Assembly: GCF_900112425.1 (NCBI RefSeq)
Contig: NZ_FOLP01000022.1
Coordinates: 37,070-101,069, forward strand
Length of the DNA stretch: 64,000 bases
Origin: Variovorax sp. OK212
Lineage (GTDB): Bacteria; Pseudomonadota; Gammaproteobacteria; Burkholderiales; Burkholderiaceae_C
Direction: 5' to 3'
The notes beneath the pieces are model-generated. The model was not told the origin of the DNA. It made no database searches and worked only from the letters and a program-made list of their open reading frames with translations. Numbering within the stretch: the stretch's first letter is position 1; the number at the start of each line of letters is the position of its first letter. The position numbers and the translations under genes were made by a program. Shown piece by piece: positions 7,498 through 16,367 of this stretch.

Positions 7498-10400
7498 ATG
7501 AACTTCTCCGCTTGGTCGATCCGCAACCCTGTGCCGGCCATCCTTCTATTCGTCATGCTCACGGTGGCTGGGCTGTTCGCGTTCCACGGCGCCAAGGTCC
7601 AGAACTTCCCGGACGTGGATCTGCCCATGATCACCGTCATGGCCAGCCTGCCAGGCACTGCTCCGGCCCAGATGGAAACCGAGGTTGCGCGCAAGCTGGA
7701 GAACGCGATGGCCACGATGAAAGGGCTCAGGCACCTGCACACGAAGGTGCAGGACGGCGTGGCCACGGTCTCCGCGGAATTCCGCCTCGAGAAGCCGCCG
7801 CAGGAAGCCTTGGACGACACCCGCGCCGCCGTGGCCCGTGTGAGGGCGGATCTTCCTGCGGCCTTACGTGATCCCGTCATCAGTAAGGTCGAGTTCAAGA
7901 ATGATCCGATCCTGACCTATACGGTGGCATCGCCACGCATGGACGACGAAGCACTGTCGTGGTTCGTCGATGACCAGATCACCCGGCGCCTGCTCGCCGT
8001 GCCCGGCGTCGGTTCCGTCATCCGCGTGGGCGGTGTGAACCGAGAAGTGCGCGTCGAACTCGACCCGGACCGATTGCTGGCATTGCGTCTGAGTGCAGCC
8101 AATGTCTCGCGCCAGCTTGTCCAGGTGCAACGCGAGGCACCGGGCGGACGTACCAGGCTGGGCAGTGGCGAACAGCCTGTGCGCATGGTCGTCACGGCAC
8201 CCTCGGCCGGCGCCCTCGCTGCCATGGAGATCCCATTGCCCGATGGGCATGTCGTGCGCCTGGATCAGGTGGCCACCGTCACGGATGCGCTGGCCGAGCA
8301 GCGCAGTGGAGCCTTCCTCAACGGCAAGCCAGTGGTCGGCTTCGAGATCCTGCGCACCACAGGCGCCGGTGACATCGACGTTGCCAACGGCGTGCGCCAG
8401 GCGCTCGCGGTACTGAAGACGCAACAACCGGACATCCAAATCACGGAAGCGATCAACGCTGTCGATCAAGTGGTAGAAAATTTTGAAGGCAGCATGTCGC
8501 TGCTCATCGAGGGCGCCTTGCTCGCGGTGCTGGTGGTGTGGATCTTCCTGCGCGATCTTCGCGCGACGTTCGTCGCCGCCGTGGCGCTGCCGCTGTCCAT
8601 CGTCCCCAGCTTGTTGTTCATGCAATGGATGGGGTTCACGCTGAATCTCATCACCTTGCTGTCGCTGTCGCTGGTGGTCGGCATCCTGGTGGATGACGCC
8701 ATCGTCGAAATCGAGAACATCATGCGCCACCTCGCGCAAGGCAAGGAGCCCCTGGTGGCTGCCCGCGAGGCGGCCGACGAGATCGGGCTCGCGGTGATCG
8801 CCACTACTTTCGCGCTGATCGCCGTCTTCCTGCCCACCGCTTTCATGACAGGTCTGGTTGGCAAGTTCTTCGTGCAATTCGGCTGGACGGCATCCGTCGC
8901 CGTGTTCTTCTCGCTGGTCGTAGCGCGTTTGCTCACGCCGATGATGGCGGCCTACCTGCTAAAGAGGCCGACCCGACCCCATGCCGAACCATTCTGGATG
9001 CCAACCTATTTGAAAGCGGCACGCTGGGCCTTCACCCACAAGGTCGCCACACTGGCGATCATGGTGGCCTTCGGTATCGCCAGCTGCACGCCGCTGCTCA
9101 TGGGTGCGATCAAGGTCGATTTCATGCCGCCGGGCGACCTGAGCCAGACCCGGATCAGCGTCGAGCTGCCGCCAGGCAGCACCTTTGAACAGACGCGCGC
9201 CATCGCCGATCAGGTGCGCGCCGCCGTGACGTCGCATCCGCATGTGACGATGGTCTACACAGCCATAGGCGGCGGTAGCACAGGAGGCAACTTGACCGGC
9301 GGTGTTGCCGAAGCGCGCACGGCAAATTTGACGCTAAACCTGACGCCACGCAAAAAGCGCCCGGGCCTTACCCAGCAGCATATCGAGAGCGAGCTGCGCA
9401 CACGCCTGCAGGACGTTGCCGGTGCACGTGTCAATCTGGCCGCAAATGTAGGCTACACACTGGTGCTCTCCGGTGAGGACAGTGACCTGTTGGCGCAACA
9501 TGCGGCCACGGTGGAGCAGGAACTGCGTAGCCTGGCAGGGATCGGCCAGGTGACCAGCAGTTCGAGTCTGCAGCGACCCGAGTTGATCGTGCGCCCGGAC
9601 ACTGCCCGCGCGGCCGATCAGGGGGTAACGACCGATGCTATTGCAGAGACGGTGCGTGTGGCGACCTTGGGAGACTACGACCAGTTACTTCCGAAGCTCA
9701 ACCTGAGCCAGCGCCAGGTGCCGATTGTGGTGCGACTGCCTGACGAAGCGATGAGAGACCCGGAACTGCTGAGTCAGCTTACGGTGCCGGGTGCGCGCGG
9801 TCCGGTTCCGCTGCGTGACGTGGCGCAGGTGGAGATCGCCAGCGGCCCCGCACAGATCAATCGCCTCGACCGTTTGCGCAACGTGAACTTCGAGATCGAA
9901 CTCAACGGTCAGGCCCTGGGCGATGTGCAGAAGCGCGCCGCCGCGCTGCCCAGCCTACTGCACCTGCCGCCTGGTCTAGTCAAGAACGAGATTGGACCAG
10001 CGGAAACTTCCAACGAGCTTGGCCGGAGTTTCCTGCTGGCGATGGGCACGGGCGTGGTCTGTATCTACATCGTGCTGGTGCTGCTGTTCCACGCCTGGGT
10101 ACAACCGGTGACGATTCTCGGAGCGCTGCTCTTGTCGATCCCGGGAGCGATCCTGGCGCTGTTCGTGACGGGCACCAACCTCAGTATGCCCGCCATGATC
10201 GGGATGATCATGCTGATGGGCATCGCCACCAAGAACTCCATTCTGCTTGTGGAGTACGCCATCGTGGCGCAGCGCGATCACGGCATGTCCCGGCTCGACG
10301 CGCTGCTCGACGCCTGCCACAAACGCGCACGCCCGATCGTGATGACCACCCTGGCGATGGGCGCAGGGATGCTCCCCATCGCGCTGGGCTTTGGCGCCGA

Positions 10401-10587
10401 TCCGAGTTTTCGCGCGCCGATGGCCATCGTCGTGATTGGAGGCCTCATCACCTCCACCTTTCTGAGCCTGCTGGTCATTCCAGTCCTCTATGAAGTCGTT
10501 GATGACTGCGTCCAGCGCTGCACGCCGAAGCGCTGGATGGCGAAGCGCGAAGCAGTCTCGATCGTTCGCCCTTCCCCCAACCCTTGA
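7498..10587 (+). CDS. RND-family efflux pump permease
   Basis: A 1029-residue inner-membrane proton-driven exporter of the AcrB/MdtB class. It has twelve predicted membrane spans with two large periplasmic loops. Transmembrane helix 4 carries GILVDDAIVEIENI with the paired proton-relay aspartates at residues 399-400. A second repeat near the C-terminus shows MGIATKNSILLVEYAI. AAGGGAAAG lies just before the ATG. It completes the tripartite system with the two genes upstream. Substrates cannot be read from sequence; MarR control and the linked oxidoreductase hint at hydrophobic aromatics or quinones. Confidence 0.96.
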   Translation: MNFSAWSIRNPVPAILLFVMLTVAGLFAFHGAKVQNFPDVDLPMITVMASLPGTAPAQMETEVARKLENAMATMKGLRHLHTKVQDGVATVSAEFRLEKPPQEALDDTRAAVARVRADLPAALRDPVISKVEFKNDPILTYTVASPRMDDEALSWFVDDQITRRLLAVPGVGSVIRVGGVNREVRVELDPDRLLALRLSAANVSRQLVQVQREAPGGRTRLGSGEQPVRMVVTAPSAGALAAMEIPLPDGHVVRLDQVATVTDALAEQRSGAFLNGKPVVGFEILRTTGAGDIDVANGVRQALAVLKTQQPDIQITEAINAVDQVVENFEGSMSLLIEGALLAVLVVWIFLRDLRATFVAAVALPLSIVPSLLFMQWMGFTLNLITLLSLSLVVGILVDDAIVEIENIMRHLAQGKEPLVAAREAADEIGLAVIATTFALIAVFLPTAFMTGLVGKFFVQFGWTASVAVFFSLVVARLLTPMMAAYLLKRPTRPHAEPFWMPTYLKAARWAFTHKVATLAIMVAFGIASCTPLLMGAIKVDFMPPGDLSQTRISVELPPGSTFEQTRAIADQVRAAVTSHPHVTMVYTAIGGGSTGGNLTGGVAEARTANLTLNLTPRKKRPGLTQQHIESELRTRLQDVAGARVNLAANVGYTLVLSGEDSDLLAQHAATVEQELRSLAGIGQVTSSSSLQRPELIVRPDTARAADQGVTTDAIAETVRVATLGDYDQLLPKLNLSQRQVPIVVRLPDEAMRDPELLSQLTVPGARGPVPLRDVAQVEIASGPAQINRLDRLRNVNFEIELNGQALGDVQKRAAALPSLLHLPPGLVKNEIGPAETSNELGRSFLLAMGTGVVCIYIVLVLLFHAWVQPVTILGALLLSIPGAILALFVTGTNLSMPAMIGMIMLMGIATKNSILLVEYAIVAQRDHGMSRLDALLDACHKRARPIVMTTLAMGAGMLPIALGFGADPSFRAPMAIVVIGGLITSTFLSLLVIPVLYEVVDDCVQRCTPKRWMAKREAVSIVRPSPNP

Positions 10588-10755
10588 ATCACGACTGAAT
10601 CGCCTGCATTGGCAGGCGCTCTGCCCCCACGCAACTGATGCGACGACTCAACGGCCACGTCGAGCGACGGCCCTGTAGTCAACACGCAGCGACCGAACAA
10701 TGCGTCCACCAACCTCGTGACTTTTTTCATCAACACCTGCCTACCGGACATCCAT

Positions 10756-11616
10756 ATGAAAGCTCACCCTACCCTGTTGCTCGCCGCGATGGTTCTGGCC
10801 ACCAGCGCGTGCGCCAGCAGTTCCGCCCCACATCAGATACAGCGCGCGTCAGTTCCCGTCGCTCCATTCGACGCCGCGCCAGCGACGCTTGCAGCAGCAT
10901 TGCCCCAAGATGAGTCAAGTGCCATGCGTTCCAGTGCCGACACAAACGACATTGCCTCGTCCGATCCGGATGCAGAAGCGATCTATGAACAAAAATGGGC
11001 GCGCGATCCTTGGGAGGGCTTGAATCGAAAGATCCACGGATTCAACAACGCGGCGGACAGGTGGGTGCTTCGGCCGGTGGCGGTGGGCTACGACACGATC
11101 ACGCCTGCGTCGGTACAGGCGGGCGTCTCGCGCTTCTTCGCGAATCTGCGCATTCCCGCGACGGCCCTGAACCAGGCCCTGCAGGGGCGCCCCAAGCACG
11201 CGGCGCAATCGCTCGGGCGACTCGTAGTCAACAGCACCGTTGGCATTGGGGGACTGTTCGATCCGGCTTCCCACCTAGGAATTGCGAAGCGCAACGACGA
11301 AGACTTCGGCCAGACGCTCGCGACCTGGGGCTGGCGCGACTCGCGCTATCTGGTACTTCCGCTGTTGGGCCCGCGCACGGTGCGCGATACCGTTGCCATT
11401 GCGGGCGATCACCCGATGTCGCCCATCGGGCAGATTGACGACAACGGAACTTACAACGGACTCCTGTTGCTGCAAACAGTCGATGGTCGAGCGCGGATGC
11501 TGCCGCTGGACAAGTTTCGTCAAGATGCGTTTGACGACTACCTTCTCGTCCGCGACGCATGGGTTCAGCGGCGAAACCATCAGATTCGGCACGATCTGCG
11601 GCTCCATAACGATTGA
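10756..11616 (+). CDS. mlaA: MlaA/VacJ outer-membrane lipoprotein
   Basis: A 286-residue protein of the MlaA family, which removes mislocalised phospholipids from the outer leaflet of the outer membrane. The signal ends in lipobox ATSAC with Cys19. Typical family strings are DPWEGLNRKIHGFNNAADRW and EDFGQTLATWGW. It starts at ATG 10756, 168 bp after the RND gene, with no strong Shine-Dalgarno site. It is not beside mlaFEDCB genes, so it is an orphan copy attached to the efflux operon. A decayed second MlaA fragment lies at about 50.1 kb. Confidence 0.93.
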   Translation: MKAHPTLLLAAMVLATSACASSSAPHQIQRASVPVAPFDAAPATLAAALPQDESSAMRSSADTNDIASSDPDAEAIYEQKWARDPWEGLNRKIHGFNNAADRWVLRPVAVGYDTITPASVQAGVSRFFANLRIPATALNQALQGRPKHAAQSLGRLVVNSTVGIGGLFDPASHLGIAKRNDEDFGQTLATWGWRDSRYLVLPLLGPRTVRDTVAIAGDHPMSPIGQIDDNGTYNGLLLLQTVDGRARMLPLDKFRQDAFDDYLLVRDAWVQRRNHQIRHDLRLHND

Positions 11617-11905
11617 GGTGGAAACGCAACCGGGCGTCCGCTTCGGGACAGCGATTGCCCAGAGTGCGGCACTGTGAACGGACGGCGGCAGCGGCCACGA
11701 ACGCGACCGCTTGAACTCGCACCGTTCGACGGGCGCGTTGGCGGCTTTCAGGCCCCAAGTGCAACACCGGGATACGTCTTCGGTCCTTACCTTAGGTCGC
11801 GTGATTGCAGATGGAACTTCAGCAGCGCTGCCTTGCCGAGTACTGGCGAAGTGCTCCGACGACGGCAACGCACTTGCCTGTTGCATGCCTTCTGCCTGCG
11901 GAGAA

Positions 11906-12574
11906 CTACGTCTCGATGATTGCTTTGACCAGAACGGTTCTCGACTCGCCGATGTGCTTCTTGAGCAACTCGCAAGCGCGGGCAACCTCGCCAAACCTCA
12001 CCGCAAGAAGAATTTCCACGTGATCGGCACTCGAGGTTGGATCCCAGTCTTCGGCGTGCGTGGCGCCGATCATGTAGCGTGTTCTTGCGACATGGAGTTC
12101 CCTGATCGAATTGAGCAAGATCGGCATTCCGCAGGGCTCGTACAAGGCCATGTGAAAACGCCGATTTGCCTCCTCCCAATCTCGCATGTTCTTGGCTTTT
12201 TCGCTCGCGGCGATGGCCGCCTTCGCCAGGGCAAGACTCTCGTTCGTCATCCTCTTCATCGCCCCCGCCAGTGCCAACGGTTCCAAGGCTTCACGCATCA
12301 TGGTGATTTCGACGACAGACGCGAGATCCAAAGGTGCGACCTGCACACCTTTCCTTGCTGTTGCAACGAGCAGCCCCTCGGATTGAAGCTGCCGGAATGC
12401 TTCGCGTACAGGGATGTGGCTCGTGCCGAACTCCTTGGCGATCGCATCCTGAAGCACTCTTGCGTCCGCCTTGAGAGTGCCATTGACAATTCGCTCTTTC
12501 AGGATGCGTGCGATCTTCTCGGACCATGGCAAGTTCGATAGATCGTCCAACATCAGGGAAGAGGTCGTTTTCAT
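11906..12574 (-). CDS. GntR/FCD-family transcriptional regulator
   Basis: A 222-residue FadR-subfamily regulator. The N-terminal winged helix includes AIAKEFGTSHIPVREAFRQL then EGLLVATARKGVQV. The C-terminal all-helical FCD ligand domain contains EANRRFHMALYEPCG and a late histidine (ADHVEILLAV) that fits the metal-binding set. It starts eight bases after the stop of the ammonia-lyase gene on the same strand, so the two are cotranscribed. It is the best candidate regulator of the ammonia-lyase/aldolase group. Confidence 0.92.
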   Translation of the reverse strand: MKTTSSLMLDDLSNLPWSEKIARILKERIVNGTLKADARVLQDAIAKEFGTSHIPVREAFRQLQSEGLLVATARKGVQVAPLDLASVVEITMMREALEPLALAGAMKRMTNESLALAKAAIAASEKAKNMRDWEEANRRFHMALYEPCGMPILLNSIRELHVARTRYMIGATHAEDWDPTSSADHVEILLAVRFGEVARACELLKKHIGESRTVLVKAIIET

Positions 12575-12582
12575 CTTGTCGG

Positions 12583-14238
12583 CTACAGATCAAGCGAGCC
12601 CACCGCTGCCTCGACTGCGGCGAGTATCGAACCGTCAACGACGGCCTTCTTCAGCGTGTTCAGGTCATCATGAACCCAGCGGTCCTCGCCCCATGTTGCG
12701 GGAACCACCGCTCGTATGGCTTTGAGCGCGGCTTGGCTGCCGACCCCCAGTGCAAAATGCTTCAAGTTGCGCTCGCTCAGGTCGAGCGCCTGGGCGGCCA
12801 GGAGCAACTCAACCGTGACGACAGCCTGCGCATTTTGGACCACCGTGCGGCTTCGCCGGGCTGCGAAGCATGAGTTGCTGATGTGATCCTCAGTGTTGCC
12901 TTTCGCAGGCAGACTCGTCGCGCTGGCAGGACTGCACAGGCCCATGTTCTCAAGGACCAGGCCCGTTCCCATGCTTTGCACTGTTGGAAAGCCAGAATTC
13001 ACACCAGGCCGTTCCGCAATCAAATTGGCAGGCAGTCCGAAGTTGCAAGCCGGATCAATCAAGCGTGAGCTGCGGCGATCGCAGATGGCACTGAGATCGG
13101 TGACGACCAGCGCGAGCAAGTCCATTGCCTGCGCGATGTACTGGCCGTGGAAGTGACCTGCCGAGACGATCTCGTAGGCATCATCTTCCGGAAAAATCAG
13201 CGGGTTGTCGGTCGCGCTGTTCATCTCTGTCTGGAGAATGCCATCGATGTATTCGAGAGCGTCAAGAACGGGTCCATGAACTTGGGGCGCGCAGCGCAGG
13301 GAATATGCGTCCTGAATCCTCGGCGATAGTGGCGGATTCTGCGGCAGCCCCACTGTCGAGCTCTCGACATTCGGCGTTCCCCACAGAACGATCTGGCGCG
13401 CAGGTTCCGTACAGCGCGCCGAATTCTTGATGAGCTTGCGGATCGATGCGGCCACGCGCCGCTGACCTTTGTGGGGTCGCGCCAGCATGACGCGATCCTG
13501 GAAGCACGCGACATCCGCGCGCAGCGCCTCAAGCGAGAGCGCAAGTGAGACCGTTGCGCTTGAAAGTAGGACACGGGCGTCATGCGCTGCAAGCACTGCG
13601 TACGCCAGGGACGCAGTTGCTCCATTAATCAACGCCGTCGCGTCTTTGGCCTGCACGTCCAGGGTCGGTGCAAGTCCCGCTCGCTCGAATGCTGCGGCCG
13701 CTGAGAGCACCTCGCCTTTGTATTCGACTTTGCTCTCGGGCATTCCCATCATCGCGCCCGCCATCAGCGCCAGCGGTGCAAGATCACCACTCGCTCCTAC
13801 GCTGCCTTTGGACGCGACGATCGGCGTGATGTCGTGATTGAGCATGTCGAGCAGGCGGTCGACCATGACCAGCCGAACGCCGGAGTGATTGCTTGCGAAG
13901 GCATTCACCCGCAAGACCATCATGGCGCGCACGACCTCCTTCGGCATCAACTCACCCGTGGATGCCGAGTGCGACCGGATCAAGTTTGTCTGGAAGGCGA
14001 CGACATCCTTCGCGCCGATCCGCAGGCTCTTGAGCGAGCCGACGCCGGTATTGAAGGCATACATGAGGGGCGCCGCGTCGGTCAGCCAGTTGGTCTCAAT
14101 GTATTCACGCGCCTGGGCAAGCGCAGTCCTGCACTCCTTGTCCAGCTCGAGCAATTGGTGCTCTCGTACGACCGCGACCAGCGCCGCCGGGGTGAGAGTT
14201 TTTCCATCAAGCACGACAGGAGCATGTTCGGTGTTCAT
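12583..14238 (-). CDS. MIO-dependent aromatic amino acid ammonia-lyase (HAL/PAL family)
   Basis: A 551-residue member of the histidine/phenylalanine ammonia-lyase family. The MIO cofactor triad Ala149-Ser150-Gly151 lies in GSVGASGDLAPLA. The catalytic tyrosine loop reads MYAFNTGVG (Tyr60; the usual form is YGINTGFG). The selectivity position reads SHSAS with His90, as in histidine lyases (SHAAG). MNSATDNPL is the conserved substrate-carboxylate region, while the usual QEDHVSM reads TEDHISN. It is not among hut genes but beside aldolase and PEP-mutase-like genes, so a substrate other than free histidine, or an aminomutase activity, is possible. Confidence 0.88.
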   Translation of the reverse strand: MNTEHAPVVLDGKTLTPAALVAVVREHQLLELDKECRTALAQAREYIETNWLTDAAPLMYAFNTGVGSLKSLRIGAKDVVAFQTNLIRSHSASTGELMPKEVVRAMMVLRVNAFASNHSGVRLVMVDRLLDMLNHDITPIVASKGSVGASGDLAPLALMAGAMMGMPESKVEYKGEVLSAAAAFERAGLAPTLDVQAKDATALINGATASLAYAVLAAHDARVLLSSATVSLALSLEALRADVACFQDRVMLARPHKGQRRVAASIRKLIKNSARCTEPARQIVLWGTPNVESSTVGLPQNPPLSPRIQDAYSLRCAPQVHGPVLDALEYIDGILQTEMNSATDNPLIFPEDDAYEIVSAGHFHGQYIAQAMDLLALVVTDLSAICDRRSSRLIDPACNFGLPANLIAERPGVNSGFPTVQSMGTGLVLENMGLCSPASATSLPAKGNTEDHISNSCFAARRSRTVVQNAQAVVTVELLLAAQALDLSERNLKHFALGVGSQAALKAIRAVVPATWGEDRWVHDDLNTLKKAVVDGSILAAVEAAVGSLDL

Positions 14239-14629
14239 AGACTGCCAGTTTCGTTTTATATATTATCTATGATAACCCGCAGCAATAATCCAGCCAAAAA
14301 AAACTCACCTTGATCCTGCCGATCACACCTTTGGCGGGCTCGGTCGAATGCAGGTGGCGAGCTCGGCTGAGCGGACGACCCTGCCCTGAATGAGGCAGAC
14401 GTGTCCGCACAGCGGACTTCAAGAGAGTGTTCGAGCCCGCATGCGCCCGCGGCATACGCTGGCCCAATATTCATGCCTCGGCCAACGCGCTCACTGACTG
14501 CCGAAGACCGTTCGCCTTCAGAGCCCAGGAGAAGCCGTGAACTTCGAGTCCCAGCGGCACATCATTCAACCCGAGTAGGGCATGCCAACGGGCCGCATCG
14601 AAGTCCAATCACGTTCGATGCGACTGCTT
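14239..14629. other. Gap upstream of the ammonia-lyase
   Basis: This 391-bp non-coding stretch between the HpaI aldolase 3' end and the ammonia-lyase start is AT-rich close to the latter, as expected for a promoter. It breaks the minus-strand block, so the ammonia-lyase/GntR pair probably has its own promoter. I see no gene remnant in the distal part. Confidence 0.5.
14263..14275. promoter_or_regulatory. Palindrome upstream of the ammonia-lyase
   Basis: TTATC-TAT-GATAA is a perfect 5-bp inverted repeat around three bases, 24-37 bp upstream of the ammonia-lyase start in an AT-rich patch. Short dyads of this form are typical of FCD-type GntR operators. The cotranscribed GntR gene is the obvious candidate binder. 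Confidence 0.4.
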
Positions 14630-15430
14630 TTAGCTTCTTATGCTTCGCTTGAATCTCGATGCGAGCAGGTCAGTCGCCTCGACTAGCAAACCCGTGTCGA
14701 TGCCCACTGCGACAAAGGTCGCACCCGCACCCAGATATCGATCCGCAGACAGTTGGTCGGAGGTGAAGATTCCTGCCGCCTTCCCAGCAGCAACGATGCT
14801 GAGAATCGCATTCTCGATCACCGCTTGAACCTCCGGGTGCTCTGGATCTCCGACGTGCCCTAGCGAGGCTGAGAGGTCCGCCGGTCCGATGAGAAGACCG
14901 TCGACACCTTCGGTTCCAGCTATCGCGAGAATATTTTCAATAGCTTCGCGCGTTTCGATCTGAACAAGGATGCACGTCTGCTTGTTGGCCTCTTGCACGT
15001 ACGCAGAATTGCGCCCCCAACCTGAGGCCCGGGCCCCGCCGATCCCGCGAATTCCGCCGCCACCGCTGTCTTGCGGGTAACGCGCCGCACGCACGATTGC
15101 GGCAGCTTGGTCCGGCGTGTTGACCATCGGCACCAGAAGAGTCTGCACGCCGAGGTCCAGATACTGCTTGATGAGCATTTCGCCGACATGCCCGTGTCCC
15201 TGCGGGACTCTTGCAACGGCGTGTACATTGGGGTAAGCGGCAAGGATTTGCAGCTGCGCAAGGATGCTGTTGAGATCGTTTGGGGAATGCTCACCGTCGA
15301 TGAGCATCCAGTCAAATCCGGACTGCGCGCAGATTTCCGTAGCGCAGGAGCTAGCGAGTGCTAGCCACAAGCCGATGCGAGGCTCTCGAGCCAACATTGC
15401 GGCCTTGAAGGGGTTAGCAGCGGCTTGCAT
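14630..15430 (-). CDS. HpcH/HpaI-type class II aldolase
   Basis: A 266-residue metal-dependent 2-keto-3-deoxy acid aldolase. Active-site strings match the HpaI family: DGEHSPND (His48), AVARVP (Arg74), VQIET (Glu159, metal ligand) and GPADLSASLG (Asp185, metal ligand). These enzymes cleave 4-hydroxy-2-oxo acids to pyruvate plus an aldehyde. It lies 82 bp after the PEP-mutase-like gene on the same strand, suggesting both act on products of the same degradative route. It is not next to homoprotocatechuate genes, so its natural substrate is open. Confidence 0.92.
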   Translation of the reverse strand: MQAAANPFKAAMLAREPRIGLWLALASSCATEICAQSGFDWMLIDGEHSPNDLNSILAQLQILAAYPNVHAVARVPQGHGHVGEMLIKQYLDLGVQTLLVPMVNTPDQAAAIVRAARYPQDSGGGGIRGIGGARASGWGRNSAYVQEANKQTCILVQIETREAIENILAIAGTEGVDGLLIGPADLSASLGHVGDPEHPEVQAVIENAILSIVAAGKAAGIFTSDQLSADRYLGAGATFVAVGIDTGLLVEATDLLASRFKRSIRS

Positions 15431-15512
15431 AGATTAGAAAAATAAAAAAGGCTATGTGGTGATCAACAAGCAACGACTCATTTGAGATTGATCCGTGCAG
15501 ATGCCACAGCGC

Positions 15513-16367
15513 TTACTCAAGACCATACTTCTTGCCACGCCGAATCAGGCCGGCGTAGTCGACGAGGGATTCGACAGTTGCCGCCACGCCGAGCGACTCT
15601 GCAATGCTCTGAATATTCGATGTCGCACTGAACTTTTGCAACATTGATGCCACGGCTGCGTGTGCCGCTTGCAAGCACAGGGAGTGGTAGATGACAACGT
15701 TGGCGCGGGAGGCTCGCTCCTGCGATAGCGATTGGGATCCGTTGTTTACGAGCACCACAAGCCCTGGCACATTGGCGCGAACTTCTCTCAGTTGACCAGC
15801 GCTGAAGCCCGCAGCCATTACAGCGTCAGCGCCAGCCTCATGGTAGGCGGACATGCGTTCGACCGCGTCATCCACACGGCCGCTAGCCCATAGCGCATCG
15901 GTGCGCGCTATGACCATCAGTTCCGGGTCGTCGCGCGCGTCCAGCGCGGCATGAATCTTTTGCACCATCTGCGCCGGCTCCAAGATTCGCTTTCTTAGCT
16001 CGGTGTGTTTGCCACTGACATGGTCTTCAATGTGGATCGCGGCCACGCCGCTGCGCTCCAGCGCGCGGACGGCACGGCCGATGGACGCGGCGTCGTAAAA
16101 CCCGGCTTCGGCGTCGGCGATCAAGGGAATGCGAAGCACATCCGAGACCGATGCAAAGCGGCTGCACAGTTCCGTCAAATCCAACAGTCCGACATCCGGC
16201 AGCCCAAGACTCGACGAGATCGCATAACTGCCTATGTAGGCAGCCTGGAATCCCGCATGCTCGACCTGCAACGCAGTCAACGGATCGAAAACGCCTGGCA
16301 CCGCCAAGGTTGCCCCGGTACGGAGCAGCTCGCGCAGCCGCCTGCGAATTCGCGTACTCTTTGTCAT
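15513..16367 (-). CDS. PEP mutase/isocitrate lyase superfamily enzyme
   Basis: A 284-residue TIM-barrel protein of the PEP mutase/isocitrate lyase superfamily, whose members cleave or rearrange C-C or C-P bonds of 2-oxo or hydroxy acids. Metal-site strings are IADAEAGF (Asp85, Glu87; DxDTGY is usual) and IHIEDH (Glu114, Asp115). The gating loop, usually KKCGH in lyases, reads SGKHTELRKR, so it is not a standard methylisocitrate lyase or PEP mutase. Its start overlaps the MFS transporter stop by four bases, so transport and enzyme are coupled. Confidence 0.85.
   Translation of the reverse strand: MTKSTRIRRRLRELLRTGATLAVPGVFDPLTALQVEHAGFQAAYIGSYAISSSLGLPDVGLLDLTELCSRFASVSDVLRIPLIADAEAGFYDAASIGRAVRALERSGVAAIHIEDHVSGKHTELRKRILEPAQMVQKIHAALDARDDPELMVIARTDALWASGRVDDAVERMSAYHEAGADAVMAAGFSAGQLREVRANVPGLVVLVNNGSQSLSQERASRANVVIYHSLCLQAAHAAVASMLQKFSATSNIQSIAESLGVAATVESLVDYAGLIRRGKKYGLE

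Noticed and set aside
11711..12541. A 276-codon plus-strand frame opposite the GntR gene
   Set aside because: Antisense to a protein with clear GntR and FCD motifs.
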